A DNA stretch of 20,171 nt from Tritrichomonas foetus (lineage: Eukaryota; Parabasalia; Tritrichomonadida; Tritrichomonadidae). Below the pieces are notes generated by a model, which did no database searches, was not told the origin of the DNA, and saw only the letters and a program-made list of their open reading frames with translations. Made by a program: the position numbers and the translations under genes. Numbering within the stretch: the stretch's first letter is position 1; the number at the start of each line of letters is the position of its first letter. The stretch lies in assembly GCA_001839685.1 (NCBI GenBank), contig MLAK01000893.1:45809-65979 (forward strand). The letters run 5' to 3'. Shown here in pieces: positions 1 through 8,944 of the stretch.

Positions 1-38
1 TTATTGCTCTTTCTATTTCTTATTGCTCTTTCTATTTC
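1..38. repeat. 19-bp tandem repeat, two copies
   Basis: The unit TTATTGCTCTTTCTATTTC occurs twice head to tail (1-19 and 20-38), followed by a degenerate T-rich partial copy. It sits at the very edge of the window, so the array may continue outside. Confidence 0.75.
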
Positions 39-365
39 TTATTTCTTTTTATCTCTCTTATTATTAACTTGGAAAAAAATTTCTCTCTTGAATGGTAAGG
101 AATCACAAAATTCAGTTTTTCTTTTAGTTATTATAAGCAGTTATGAAATGTCCATGTGCTAACGTTTCCTAATGTGAATAAGTCAGGCATTACATATTTG
201 AAAAGCAATCTGTAATGTGATTTATTATCCTTTGCAATTTCATTTTGTTTTCCCAAGTAGAAAATGAAACATTAAATTCCTAAAAATATGATTACCTAAT
301 TGTTTGATTTTACTTTTAATTTTTTCTATTGCTATATTTCATTCAATTTATAAATCATTTTATCA

Positions 366-446
366 TATTTATGTATTATTTCATTACATTTATGTATTAT
401 TACATCATATTTGTGTATTATTTCATCACATTTATGTATTATTTCC
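366..446. repeat. 21-bp tandem repeat, about 3.9 copies
   Basis: Four imperfect copies with a 21-bp period lie at 366-386, 387-407, 408-428 and 429-446. The shared core is TTTATGTATTATTTCAT with one to three substitutions per copy. It is a short AT-rich minisatellite in non-coding DNA. Its divergence suggests it is older than the array at the right-hand edge of the window. Confidence 0.8.
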
Positions 447-720
447 TTGTTTTTAATTGCAATAATGCATCTCATTCCATTTATAAATAATCAATTCACC
501 AAATGTAACTCATAGAAAATTCCAATAATTGGATAATTTCCATATAAATAAGAACAGAAAAGAAGAGGAAGAGGGGAAAAAGGAAAAAAATTTCATGTTT
601 TCTTTGAAATATATATATTTTATCATTCAAAAAGATCCACTTTTTATGTGGCCGAAAACACCTATTTATTCAATTTCATCCCACAGGAAAAGGGAAAAAA
701 AAGGGAAAATTGCCCTTATA

Positions 721-740
721 AAGGCCAAAATTTTGGCCTT
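721..740. repeat. Perfect 20-bp palindrome
   Basis: AAGGCCAAAATTTTGGCCTT equals its own reverse complement and has no spacer. The bases just outside (A and C) do not extend the symmetry. It could be a dimeric-protein binding site or a cruciform; nothing in the sequence shows which. Confidence 0.85.
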
Positions 741-959
741 CCATGGGATAATCCCTGGGTTAGCTAGACATTCCCAATTTCAAAGACCAAAATTCACAAA
801 CGATCATATTGTATTGAAATCTCAATATTTTGGCTTGAATTTGACCATGGTTGGGAAAAAAGTGGCGGTATTTTTTACATGAATTCAAAGGAAAACACAA
901 AGTGATCTTATTTCTTCTCAATTATAAAATTGCCTTTTTTAAAAATATTTTTTACATAA

Positions 960-1784
960 ATGGAAACTCAAGTTTCGATCGAATCTCTTCAGACTCAACT
1001 TCAGAAAGCCCAAATTGAAATTTCACAAAAAGAAACTAAAGTTGCCAAACTTAAATCTTTACTAACACGCTCAATGCGTTCTGACAAGCGACGTGAACAG
1101 CAAATCGAGACTCTCCAGATTGATCTTTCCGACAGAGACCGTCATATTCAAGCCCTTGAAAATGACCTCAAAGAAACGAATTCCTTCTCATCCAGACAGG
1201 CTGAACGCATTACTCAATTGGAAGAAGAATTAACGGAAATCAGTAATCGCCTTCAATCTGGGGTTGGAAGTGAAGCTGCGCAAAAGCGAAACGAGAGAAT
1301 GAAGCAAATGCTCGAACGTTCGAATATTCTCTATGCCGAATTACAAACCAAATATCAAAAAATTTGCTCCGAACTCGAAGAAGAAAAATCGAAACATTTA
1401 CGAAAACCAAACCCGCAAAAAGTAGTTATCGTTTCAAACGACGAAGCAATAACTTTAAACGACGACCAATCATATTCAATCGGCCCAACAATGGACAGCT
1501 ACCCAAGTAACGTCACAGTCCAAGACGTTAGGCGGCAGAACATGCATGCATCAAACGTGCATCAAAACAATGAAGCACAAAATGTCAACCAGCCCGTATT
1601 GAAACTTTACCTGAAAAGAGTACTACTTGAATTCTTCATTGGAGACTCAAACACACAGCAGAGACTTATACCAGTTGTCCTCCAGCTTCTGGACTGCACG
1701 CCCGAACAAATCACTGCGGCACAAAGAAGCTATGCCGAAGGACGACAAATCATCTCTAAGGCAACTTCCGCATTTGGCCTTTAA
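960..1784 (+). CDS. GRIP-domain golgin-like coiled-coil protein
   Basis: This 274-residue protein is predicted to be a peripheral trans-Golgi tether. Residues about 5-155 are rich in E/Q/K/R/L with heptad-like spacing, as in a long coiled coil. A polar Asn/Gln/His-rich linker follows (about 155-210). The C-terminus, about 213-258, fits a GRIP domain: Tyr217 in a KLYLKRVLLEFF context, then a hydrophobic helix ending in LDCTPEQI. In known golgins this Tyr binds Arl1-GTP at the trans-Golgi network. It is much shorter than metazoan golgins such as golgin-245. The ATG at 960 is the first in frame. A weak initiator-like TCTCAATTA lies about 40 nt upstream. The GRIP call is fairly secure; the cargo or vesicle partner cannot be read from sequence. 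Confidence 0.8.
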   Translation: METQVSIESLQTQLQKAQIEISQKETKVAKLKSLLTRSMRSDKRREQQIETLQIDLSDRDRHIQALENDLKETNSFSSRQAERITQLEEELTEISNRLQSGVGSEAAQKRNERMKQMLERSNILYAELQTKYQKICSELEEEKSKHLRKPNPQKVVIVSNDEAITLNDDQSYSIGPTMDSYPSNVTVQDVRRQNMHASNVHQNNEAQNVNQPVLKLYLKRVLLEFFIGDSNTQQRLIPVVLQLLDCTPEQITAAQRSYAEGRQIISKATSAFGL

Positions 1785-2211
1785 TATTGCATCTCTGATG
1801 TGTGTTTATATCTTTCTTATATAATAAATAGTCTGTAAGTGCGAAATCTTTCTTATTAACTGATTTTTATGATTATTAGTAATGTCTGGAAATCAATGCA
1901 GAGATTGGTTTGCCTATTTTTTGTTGACACAGAAGAAAAATCCTTAGATGTGGATTGAGAATTCCTTTATTATCAATTTAACATGATATATGACTTTCCG
2001 TCCTTCTTCAAGAGTTATCTCATTAAAAAAAATCTTTTATTTTTTACAAATGTCCATAAATTCTGTTGGATTCCATTAACTTAAGTGCATGTAGAAGAAA
2101 TTTTGGAAATCTTCGGAGTAAATGTCATTCGAAAAAAATATAAATATTTGTATTATCATATGTTATTTAAAATTGTTTCTTTAATCATAAAAGAGATAAT
2201 CAATAAAAAAT
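1785..2211. other. Convergent intergenic region, golgin/PLAA
   Basis: Shared 3' flank of two converging genes. It holds candidate TAAA polyadenylation tetramers for the golgin transcript (near 1827) and for PLAA, whose stop codon itself overlaps TAAA. A 22-codon open stretch from an ATG at 1882 reads like the third helix of a Myb repeat (NQCRDWF). It is too short and too close to stops to call a gene. Confidence 0.5.
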
Positions 2212-4377
2212 TTATATAGAAAAAGAAACTTGGCTTTCTATCATTCTAATCACATTAGAAACAACCATTGTGCAATCTGGTGACAGTCCAATATCGAGCT
2301 GATCTTTTAGAAATGGTATAACATTCTTTGCCTTTTCCTTAAATTCTGGAAATGTAGTCAAAATTAGTCCAAGTGATAATAATAATCTGATGAATGCTGT
2401 TTCTTCTGAACATGATTTCATAATCATTGATACAATTATACTAATATTTTTCTCATTCTTCTCTTTTTCTTTAATTGAATAAAGTGTAAAGTTCAAAATA
2501 GCAGTAGAAAATGAAATCTGTGTTTTAGGTGACATTCGCTCAAATTTTGAACCAAAGAACTCAAATCGTTCATACAAATCGACTTGTGATATAATTTCAT
2601 CAGCATAATTTTTGAAACTGTTTGCAGTTAGTCTCATTGTGGTCAAAAGTGATTGATCATTTAATCCTTTGGTATATAATAAAAAGTTTAATAGTTTACA
2701 TAAAGTATCAGGGGCAATTAAGTCTCGGGAATTCTCATTCAGTATTCTCTCCCTTAGAATATCAACTAAAGATATTGATTGATGAATTGGTAGCTTTTCT
2801 AGAATGTAGGAAGATGCAAGTGAAAACCATTCTTCTGAAATATTTTTCGAGAGTAATTGAATATCTTGCTCTGAAATCAGATTGTTTTTCTTTAATAATG
2901 ACATATTTTGTTCAAATAAATTTGCTGTAATAAATGCTGGGGGTGTTATATTGAAGTAATGAGATTGTGAATGGCTAATTAAAGTACCTTTTGGACGATT
3001 TTGTCTAATAAAATCAGCAATTACACTAAAGTGTCTCATTGGAAGCTGATGTTTGATTATAAAATTACGTGCAATTATATATTCATCATCAGTGAATTTA
3101 AGATACAATTCTAGTGGCTCATTATTATTAGATAAATATATTGAAATTGAAGTATCATAAATTTTGCCATCTGGCCCTTTCACACCAACGTTTGGAGTAG
3201 AAGGAATAATTCCTATTTTAATCAATTTTTCATAACCAACACTATACGCGAAAATACAAGCTGTATCATTATCTTTAGCAACTGTAGCAACTCCAATTTT
3301 CATGTCATTTTTAGTTAATGATTTGCAATCAGGTAATGTTTCTACAGGAATGCTGTTCAAAGTGTTAGAATTGAAACTTATTTTTGAAAGCGATTCAAAA
3401 TATTCATCTTCAACATCAGAAGATGCAACTCTTTCTTGAGATTTGGTAAAAGCATAAATATTTCCATTGGAACAACCAAGAAAAATATCTTCATTTTTTG
3501 TTATTTGAATTGACCAAATTACACATGGAACATGAATAGTTTCGATGATTTTATTTGTTCCTTCAGTTATAGATAATGATTTATCTTCTCCCCCAGTAAT
3601 GTAATAAACTTTATCATTGACTACATTTCTAACAATACTATACAAAAACAAATCAGATGTTTTTATTTCGCTTTTGAATTCAATCGCGCTATTTGAAATA
3701 ACCCACTCTTTTATGAAGCCGCTATTACAAATTGTTGTTAATATATGATTAGTTTTATCATAAATAGATGTTCTAATTGGTGAACTATGAGCTTCTTCAA
3801 GTTTAAACAGTTCGGTTCCTTTTTTATCAAAAAGTCGAATGCTTTTATCTGAACCAAGTGTTACAAATCCATTTTCAACTGGATTTACAGCTAGTATCGA
3901 AAGTTTTTCATGAGAAAATATAAAAAAATCATCTTCATTAATCCAAATTCTAGCAGTAGAATCCCAACCAGAAGAAATGACTGTTCCATCAGTTTCATCA
4001 AAAGTTACAAAGCAAACTTGTGAAAAATGGCCAAAGAAAACAAAAATAGGAAAAACATCAACACATTTAGGATCAACTAAAGATTCAAGATCCCATACCT
4101 TTACAGATTTATCAAAACTTGAAGAAGCAATAGCACCGTTTTCGAATTTTTGATTGGGCGGACAAAAAGCAAGACATGAAATTGTTCCATCATGTGCCTG
4201 AAACTTTTTAATTAATTTGAGAGAGCTGTTTTCCTCGATTAAATAAACTGAGAGATAGAATGAGAAATCTCCACTGATAATATAATTATTATCTTTGAAT
4301 GTGGCTGTTGTAATTGATCGAACATCTTTTTTACATACATTTGTAATTGATGCTAGCTTATAACCGGGTAATGTCAT
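2212..4377 (-). CDS. PLAA: PLAA/Doa1/Ufd3-like ubiquitin-binding WD40 protein
   Basis: A 721-residue cofactor of the Cdc48/p97 segregase that binds ubiquitin and helps maintain ubiquitin pools and ubiquitin-dependent sorting. Three parts in family order are visible. Residues 1-330 form a WD40 propeller, with repeats such as the SSFDKSVKVWDLES, SSGWDSTARIW and LGSDKSIRLFD segments. Residues about 345-460 are a PFU domain: ETLPDCKSLTK, then YDTSISIYLSN and the DEYIIARNFI segment. The rest (about 470-721) is a helical PUL-type domain, the part that contacts Cdc48 in yeast Doa1. Length is close to human and yeast orthologues (715-795). The start at 4377 gives the expected WD40 N-terminus. Possible initiator motifs (TCACAT, twice) lie 19-31 nt upstream. 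The stop overlaps TAAA. No intron is needed. Confidence 0.88.
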   Translation of the reverse strand: MTLPGYKLASITNVCKKDVRSITTATFKDNNYIISGDFSFYLSVYLIEENSSLKLIKKFQAHDGTISCLAFCPPNQKFENGAIASSSFDKSVKVWDLESLVDPKCVDVFPIFVFFGHFSQVCFVTFDETDGTVISSGWDSTARIWINEDDFFIFSHEKLSILAVNPVENGFVTLGSDKSIRLFDKKGTELFKLEEAHSSPIRTSIYDKTNHILTTICNSGFIKEWVISNSAIEFKSEIKTSDLFLYSIVRNVVNDKVYYITGGEDKSLSITEGTNKIIETIHVPCVIWSIQITKNEDIFLGCSNGNIYAFTKSQERVASSDVEDEYFESLSKISFNSNTLNSIPVETLPDCKSLTKNDMKIGVATVAKDNDTACIFAYSVGYEKLIKIGIIPSTPNVGVKGPDGKIYDTSISIYLSNNNEPLELYLKFTDDEYIIARNFIIKHQLPMRHFSVIADFIRQNRPKGTLISHSQSHYFNITPPAFITANLFEQNMSLLKKNNLISEQDIQLLSKNISEEWFSLASSYILEKLPIHQSISLVDILRERILNENSRDLIAPDTLCKLLNFLLYTKGLNDQSLLTTMRLTANSFKNYADEIISQVDLYERFEFFGSKFERMSPKTQISFSTAILNFTLYSIKEKEKNEKNISIIVSMIMKSCSEETAFIRLLLSLGLILTTFPEFKEKAKNVIPFLKDQLDIGLSPDCTMVVSNVIRMIESQVSFSI

Positions 4378-4546
4378 CGATTTTTAAAAAAGAAAATGTG
4401 AAATGTGATGTTATTTTTCCAATAGAATGAATTCAATATCTATCAAAAAGTTGGCCTGACCAATTTTCTGGCATAATTTAGTCAAATTTTAAGAGAACAC
4501 ATTTCATATTTTGAATATATAGAAATCTTGCATTTATCAAAACGTT

Positions 4547-4584
4547 TTTTTCCACTCAAGAGCGGAAAAAGAAGAGTGGAAAAA
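4547..4584. repeat. Inverted repeat, 11-bp arms
   Basis: Left arm TTTTTCCACTC (4547-4557) and right arm GAGTGGAAAAA (4574-4584) are exact reverse complements separated by 16 nt. It lies about 170 nt upstream of the PLAA start. It may be a regulatory hairpin or chance in AT-rich DNA. Confidence 0.6.
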
Positions 4585-5230
4585 CCGAAAAATTCGCTTG
4601 CAAATTGAAATTATTCTTATTTATTGATAAAAAATCTAAAATCGAGAAAATGATTTTTGACATACAATTTTTTTGCGGGCTGACTGAAATATCTATATTG
4701 TACCAATAATTTTTAGGAGATTTTAAGGAAAAGTTTTAAAATAACACCATGATTAATGATATTACTGTATCAAAAGGATATTTTCCCTTAGTGAGCTTCT
4801 TCAATGAATATCACAATTGGACCAATCTACATGAATAAGTTTGTCAATCATTCATTATTCATAATTCATAGATAAATTCGGGGAAAGATCGTTCTTCAAT
4901 CAATTACACTTGATACATCAAAAAATTTTATTCTTAATTCAGATTCTAAATTTAATTTTTTCTTCATTTAATTCATTAAAAATATTTGAAAATGTTTCAT
5001 TGGGACATCATCACCTCTTCAATATTGATAAGGAGTTATTAATGAAAAAATAAATAGTCAATTTTCGTGAAAGCATCATTTTATTCTCGAATAAATCAAT
5101 TTTTTTTCCCTTTCATGAATTCATTTTTTCTTCTTTCTTTACGTTTTGTTTGAAAAAAATCATTTGTTCCTGTTCACTACACTTGCCTTGAGAGGCCAAA
5201 TCTCCAATTTTTTGATTTATAATCACCAAT

Positions 5231-5536
5231 TTATAACTCATCTTCATCATCATCTTTTTCCATTAAAGAGCAATAAAATTCAAATGCATCATTTCCATAG
5301 GAGTATTGAATGATTACATCCAATGGTAATCAAGATAGTAAGTTCATTGAATTGTGGAGCCCCATCATAGTCGATCTTTTTAGCTCATTGGGATCAATCA
5401 AATATAGTGCACTGTTGTTAGCACCACATTCCATTAAACAACCATTATCTGGAGCGAAAACTGCGTTCTCATTCAACCCAGAAGTGACAGTCGAACACTC
5501 TTTTAATGCAGTTTCCATTCCAAATTGTTCATACAC
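5231..5536 (-). pseudogene. Decayed reading frame with in-frame stop, unknown family
   Basis: On the minus strand one frame runs from 5536 to a TAA at 5231-5233, interrupted only by a TGA at 5330-5332. The translation has the mixed composition of real protein (Cys, Gly, Asp, Asn, Trp-poor), with a segment NGCLMECGANNSALYLID and an acidic end EKDDDEDEL. Upstream, two further protein-like stretches in other frames (about 5543-5605 and 5610-5715) suggest additional frameshifts. No proper ATG start exists at the 5' edge; the open frame begins at GTG after a stop. The CGANN segment faintly recalls an RCC1 repeat, but this is a guess. The best reading is a gene relic; chance open frames are the alternative. 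Confidence 0.4.
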
Positions 5537-5591
5537 ATTATTTCTTCATTTGTGAAGAAAGGGAACGACAGAAAAAATACCAATCATTGGA

Positions 5592-5603
5592 ACCGATATC
5601 GGT
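5592..5603. repeat. 12-bp perfect palindrome
   Basis: ACCGATATCGGT is self-complementary without a spacer. It lies 12 nt before the larger hairpin at 5616-5672, so the two together make a compact palindrome-rich patch. Confidence 0.7.
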
Positions 5604-5615
5604 ATCACATATACT

Positions 5616-5672
5616 TATTCTCATATCTCCTAAATCGGAAAAAATCCTGAAAATTTAGGAGATATGAGAATA
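5616..5672. repeat. Hairpin-forming inverted repeat, perfect 20-bp arms
   Basis: Left arm TATTCTCATATCTCCTAAAT (5616-5635) and right arm ATTTAGGAGATATGAGAATA (5653-5672) are exact reverse complements with a 17-nt loop. Twenty perfect pairs with mixed composition are very unlikely by chance. It lies within the decayed minus-strand frame. It could be a tiny inverted-repeat element, its footprint, or a transcription or replication structure. Confidence 0.9.
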
Positions 5673-6016
5673 TTCTATATATAGAGCCATTGCTTTCATT
5701 TATGTAAATGACATTGTTGCTGCATGCTGCTTTTGTGGAGGATACCAGAAAATTGAGACACTAATGTGAAGTAAAGACATCGAAAACCAAATAGGTATTA
5801 TGATGCGATTTATGTGAATTGAAGATGATTAAAGATAAAAATCAATACTACTTTCCCAACCACACAGGCAAGAATTTAAACTATTTTACAAATATTGATA
5901 AATACATTGAAGAATGAAAGTTTCCCCTTTTCGTCATTCCTTCCAGTTTTTGAAGTAAACATAAAATTTCACCTATAATTAAAACAGAGCTTCTGAATTT
6001 CTCTCAATTTAAGAAA

Positions 6017-8386
6017 ATGGAGAAGGAAAGGCAAACCAATGTCGGCGTTTGTCCAGACATGTGCCCTAAATCTGAGCTCCCTCAACATTACCAAGGCTTA
6101 GTTTCTCCATTTGAACAGAATCCAAAAACAAATCAATTCGATCCTTCTCTCGCCATCAAATCGTTTCTTCGTAGTGGTGCCGATAACAGATTCAATGCAG
6201 AAACCGTTCGACCGCTTCCCGTCCTTCTCAAAACGATGGATCATATTTTCAATTTTATTATCGGACAAAGACTCAACACGTCGGAAAAAACAGAGGAAAT
6301 CGAACTCTATATGTATCTACGCGATAGATTCCGTGCAATGAGCTCAGATATAACGGCACAGCACTTATCAGGAATTCCTGTTATTGAAATGTATGAAAAA
6401 ATCATACTTTTTTTTATTTGGTCAGGCGCTCGTTTCACAAATTTTCCACGCGATCAATACGACGATATTATGAACAAAGAACTCCTATCAAATATATTCA
6501 TAAAATTAGATGAAAAATACGATGATTATATAAATGATTCAGGTAAACATGCACCATCAGAGCCACTTTTTAGAGCACTTCACTTACTTTTATATTTACA
6601 AAATGAAAATGGTTTATTTATGTCTTCTTTGATGAAAATTCATCCAGATTTGATAAAAACAAAATTCATCCAAAGTGTTATTTCCATTCGAAAAGAAGTC
6701 ATTTCCAGGAATATTCCAAAACTTTTGAAGCTTTTGGAATCAACACCAATCCAAATTTCGATTATGACAATTCAGAGCATTCCAAAAATTTATTATGATA
6801 CATTTTGTGCATTAAGATTATCAAAAATGAGAAACATGCCAGAAAATTTCTTCACTCTCTTTTTGGATATTCCTCAAAATGATTTCTCCAAATTTTGCAA
6901 AAGTTTTGGCATGAAAAACTCAGAAAAAATTTATAATTTTCCAGAATCAATGGTCGAAGTTCTTTTCCCATACACATTTTTGCCATTTGACATCAAAAAT
7001 AGATTCGAAAAATGTTCGATCAGAGATTTCATATTGAAAACGCCGAAACAAGGTGAAATTATGGTTTCTAGCAAACCGGAATTCAATTTTAATAATGAAA
7101 ATGCTTTTTCTTTCAACACTCCAAGCGATAATAATATAATTCAAAATCAAGAGACAAATATTGAACAAAACAATGAACCAAGTAACAAATATTCAAATGA
7201 GAATACTGAAAACAGTGACAATGAGAGCACTGAGAATGAACCTGAAATACGAAATCGAAATTTATATGAAAGCTGGGAAATCGAACCTGAAGGAGAAGAA
7301 TCCAAATCTTTACCAAACACCGAAATACATCACAAATCAAAAACTCAGTCACAATTTGAAATTGAATCTTCAGAACCTCCTAGTGAAGAACCAGAGAGCC
7401 AAAATGAATCGATTCCTGCATCACATTTCACACTCAATTCTTTCCAAAAAATGAATCCACCTAATAATCCAAAAGTGATGATGAAACTAAAGCGAGAAAT
7501 ATATACACCTAAATATTTCCAATACTCAGCTATGATTCCACGCTCATTACCAAAATTTTGCTTCATTTCAATTGTTGTTAATGATTGTGATAACTCAGAA
7601 AGTGCCAAGTTTTGCCACTCTCATCTAAAAAGCCAAAATGATGTAATTTTCATAAATAATTTCACAAATGATGAATCAACTGTTTACATTTCAATCATTC
7701 GTCGTCCACTTCAACATATTTTAAATAATGTTGGAGCTGTTCTTCATTGTGAAGATACAACTGAATTTACTAATCCAAATATTCCATGTTTTTCTTTCTC
7801 TTTGCTTGAAAATCATATCAATCCTGAATTAGCTCTAAATAATCAATTACGGAAATGTTTTGAAGCAGCCATAGTTGCCTTTATGCCAATGAATTTAACT
7901 GATTTAGTTAAATCTGTGGTTTCTTCATGCTTTGATATAGTTTTATCTGCTGATTGGCAAAATGCAACTGCGAATGCAGTTTTCGAACTTTTTAATTCTG
8001 TTCTTTCTTCACTTGCAAATGTTTTTGAATCTGAGCTCTTCTTGAAACATCTTCTTCCTTTCATTCACGCACAATTCACACTCGAAAGTATTCATGCTTT
8101 TGCTGAATCAATAAGGAAGATGAAACTGGGACTAATTGAACGTTCTGTCTCGAGAAAGGCGAGATATGGATCAACATGGCCGATCTTCATTAGAGACCAC
8201 ATGCACTTAACTTTCGAGAGACCTTTTGTGGCACCTGTTTGTGCATCTTTTGATCCCGACACCTTTTTGGCTCTTGTTTTAGATCCATTCAAGGATTCAC
8301 CTCCAAACGAATATGTGATTCCAGCCGAAGACGAAGTGACTTTCTCAAGCTTGCTTTCTGCATTAGATTGCGATATGTATGAATAA
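6017..8386 (+). CDS. SAC3: Sac3/GANP-family mRNA export scaffold (TREX-2)
   Basis: A 789-residue protein. In yeast and animals Sac3/GANP is the scaffold of TREX-2 at the nuclear pore, linking transcription to mRNA export. The family signature is clear. Residues 9-18 read GVCPDMCPKS (family GxCPDMCP). Residues 42-75 carry an LRSGADNR ... VRPLPVLLKTM block. LRDRFRAMSSD (101-111) matches the DRtRsvRqD helix, and a helical PCI-like region runs to about 330. Residues 355-470 are an Asn/Glu/Ser-rich acidic, probably disordered linker with FSFNTP, a weak FG-like motif. Residues 490-789 form a second folded region I do not recognise. The ATG at 6017 places the CPDMCP motif at the N-terminus as expected. 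The stop overlaps TAAA. Some family members (LENG8/SAC3D1) are shorter, so the exact subfamily is open. Confidence 0.87.
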   Translation: MEKERQTNVGVCPDMCPKSELPQHYQGLVSPFEQNPKTNQFDPSLAIKSFLRSGADNRFNAETVRPLPVLLKTMDHIFNFIIGQRLNTSEKTEEIELYMYLRDRFRAMSSDITAQHLSGIPVIEMYEKIILFFIWSGARFTNFPRDQYDDIMNKELLSNIFIKLDEKYDDYINDSGKHAPSEPLFRALHLLLYLQNENGLFMSSLMKIHPDLIKTKFIQSVISIRKEVISRNIPKLLKLLESTPIQISIMTIQSIPKIYYDTFCALRLSKMRNMPENFFTLFLDIPQNDFSKFCKSFGMKNSEKIYNFPESMVEVLFPYTFLPFDIKNRFEKCSIRDFILKTPKQGEIMVSSKPEFNFNNENAFSFNTPSDNNIIQNQETNIEQNNEPSNKYSNENTENSDNESTENEPEIRNRNLYESWEIEPEGEESKSLPNTEIHHKSKTQSQFEIESSEPPSEEPESQNESIPASHFTLNSFQKMNPPNNPKVMMKLKREIYTPKYFQYSAMIPRSLPKFCFISIVVNDCDNSESAKFCHSHLKSQNDVIFINNFTNDESTVYISIIRRPLQHILNNVGAVLHCEDTTEFTNPNIPCFSFSLLENHINPELALNNQLRKCFEAAIVAFMPMNLTDLVKSVVSSCFDIVLSADWQNATANAVFELFNSVLSSLANVFESELFLKHLLPFIHAQFTLESIHAFAESIRKMKLGLIERSVSRKARYGSTWPIFIRDHMHLTFERPFVAPVCASFDPDTFLALVLDPFKDSPPNEYVIPAEDEVTFSSLLSALDCDMYE

Positions 8387-8531
8387 AATATAGAGTTTTT
8401 AAACTGATATATATTCGTTTTCTATTTTAGTTTGTCTCATGAATCCCATTATTGATTATTGTTATGAATTCTTTCCCTTCTTAGAGATTATTCACGAAAC
8501 AAATCTAGAAATATAATTCAACCAAATAAAA
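8387..8531. other. Short AT-rich spacer after SAC3
   Basis: Convergent 3' flank. TAAA overlaps the SAC3 stop. Nothing else recognisable. Confidence 0.5.
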
Positions 8532-8893
8532 TTAGAAAAATAATAATAAATGATTTATATTTACATCCGAAAGAAAAAAATAAACATGATTTACAAATCC
8601 ATCAATAAAGTCTGAATTTATAATTTCATATTTCAATTGTAAGCTATCTCTTAATAACAAGCTTGTCCAATTCAAATCATCAAATGAATATGACTTCTCT
8701 TTTTCATTCTTTTCTAAAATTTTTTGATTTTCAATTTTCTGTTTTTTCTAATTTGATTTTGGTGAACTTTTAGTTGATTTTTATCTCTAGAGTCACTTTG
8801 CGTGCTACTCTTTTTCAAAAGTGATTTTTGTAAAGATAGTTCTTTGTAATATAAATCTATCTTACAAAAGCTATCATCACGAAAAATCATCAT
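8532..8893 (-). pseudogene. Unknown ~120-codon frame broken by one frameshift
   Basis: On the minus strand an ATG at 8893 opens 59 codons ending at a TAG (8714-8716). Shifting frame by one at the T6 run (8742-8747; A6 on the coding strand) continues an open frame to a TAA at 8532-8534. The two halves together give about 120 codons with protein-like composition (RDDSFCKIDLYYKEL in the first half, SFDDLNWTSLLLRD in the second). The frame is also open upstream to the stop of the Mo25 gene at 8945. I do not recognise the family. It may be a pseudogene, a small gene with a homopolymer sequencing error, or a chance low-GC open frame. Confidence 0.4.
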
Positions 8894-8944
8894 AATATTG
8901 TTATTGAAAATAAATTCATCAATGATATGTTTTTTGTTACAAAT

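Larger units (their letters stand above)
1..959. other. Non-coding AT-rich spacer upstream of golgin gene
   Basis: No reading frame here looks convincingly coding; the longest open stretch (about 529-882) begins at TTG and has a low-complexity, lysine-rich translation. The stretch holds two short tandem repeats (1-38 and 366-446), a perfect 20-bp palindrome (721-740) followed by CCATGG and a GGGAT/ATCCC mini-hairpin, and poly-purine runs at 555-590 and 690-710. It probably includes the 5' regulatory region of the golgin gene that starts at 960. Confidence 0.6.
4378..6016. other. 1.6-kb spacer between divergent PLAA and SAC3 genes
   Basis: The longest gene-free stretch in the window. It holds the PLAA upstream region, an 11-bp-arm inverted repeat (4547-4584), a decayed minus-strand reading frame (about 5231-5715), a 12-bp palindrome ACCGATATCGGT (5592-5603) and a 20-bp-arm hairpin (5616-5672). 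The last 60 bases are the SAC3 promoter, with a TCTCAATTT motif 11 nt before its ATG. I see no intact gene. Confidence 0.6.

Noticed and set aside
529..882. Open frame of 117 codons on the plus strand
   Set aside because: It begins at TTG, has a low-complexity Lys/Glu and Ile/Phe translation, and contains the palindrome and purine runs; it looks like non-coding DNA.
1061..1072. ACTAACACG resembling the trichomonad intron 3' motif ACTAACACACAG
   Set aside because: It lies inside the open golgin frame, lacks the full motif and has no GTATGT-like donor upstream; no intron is needed.
4790..5095. Short protein-like minus-strand stretches in the PLAA-SAC3 spacer
   Set aside because: They are Lys/Asn/Glu/Ile rich and broken by many stops, which random AT-rich DNA also gives; too weak to list as a relic.
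5310..5555. Plus-strand open frame of 81 codons opposite the relic
   Set aside because: The minus-strand reading has the more protein-like composition and continues beyond the stop; the plus frame is probably its shadow.
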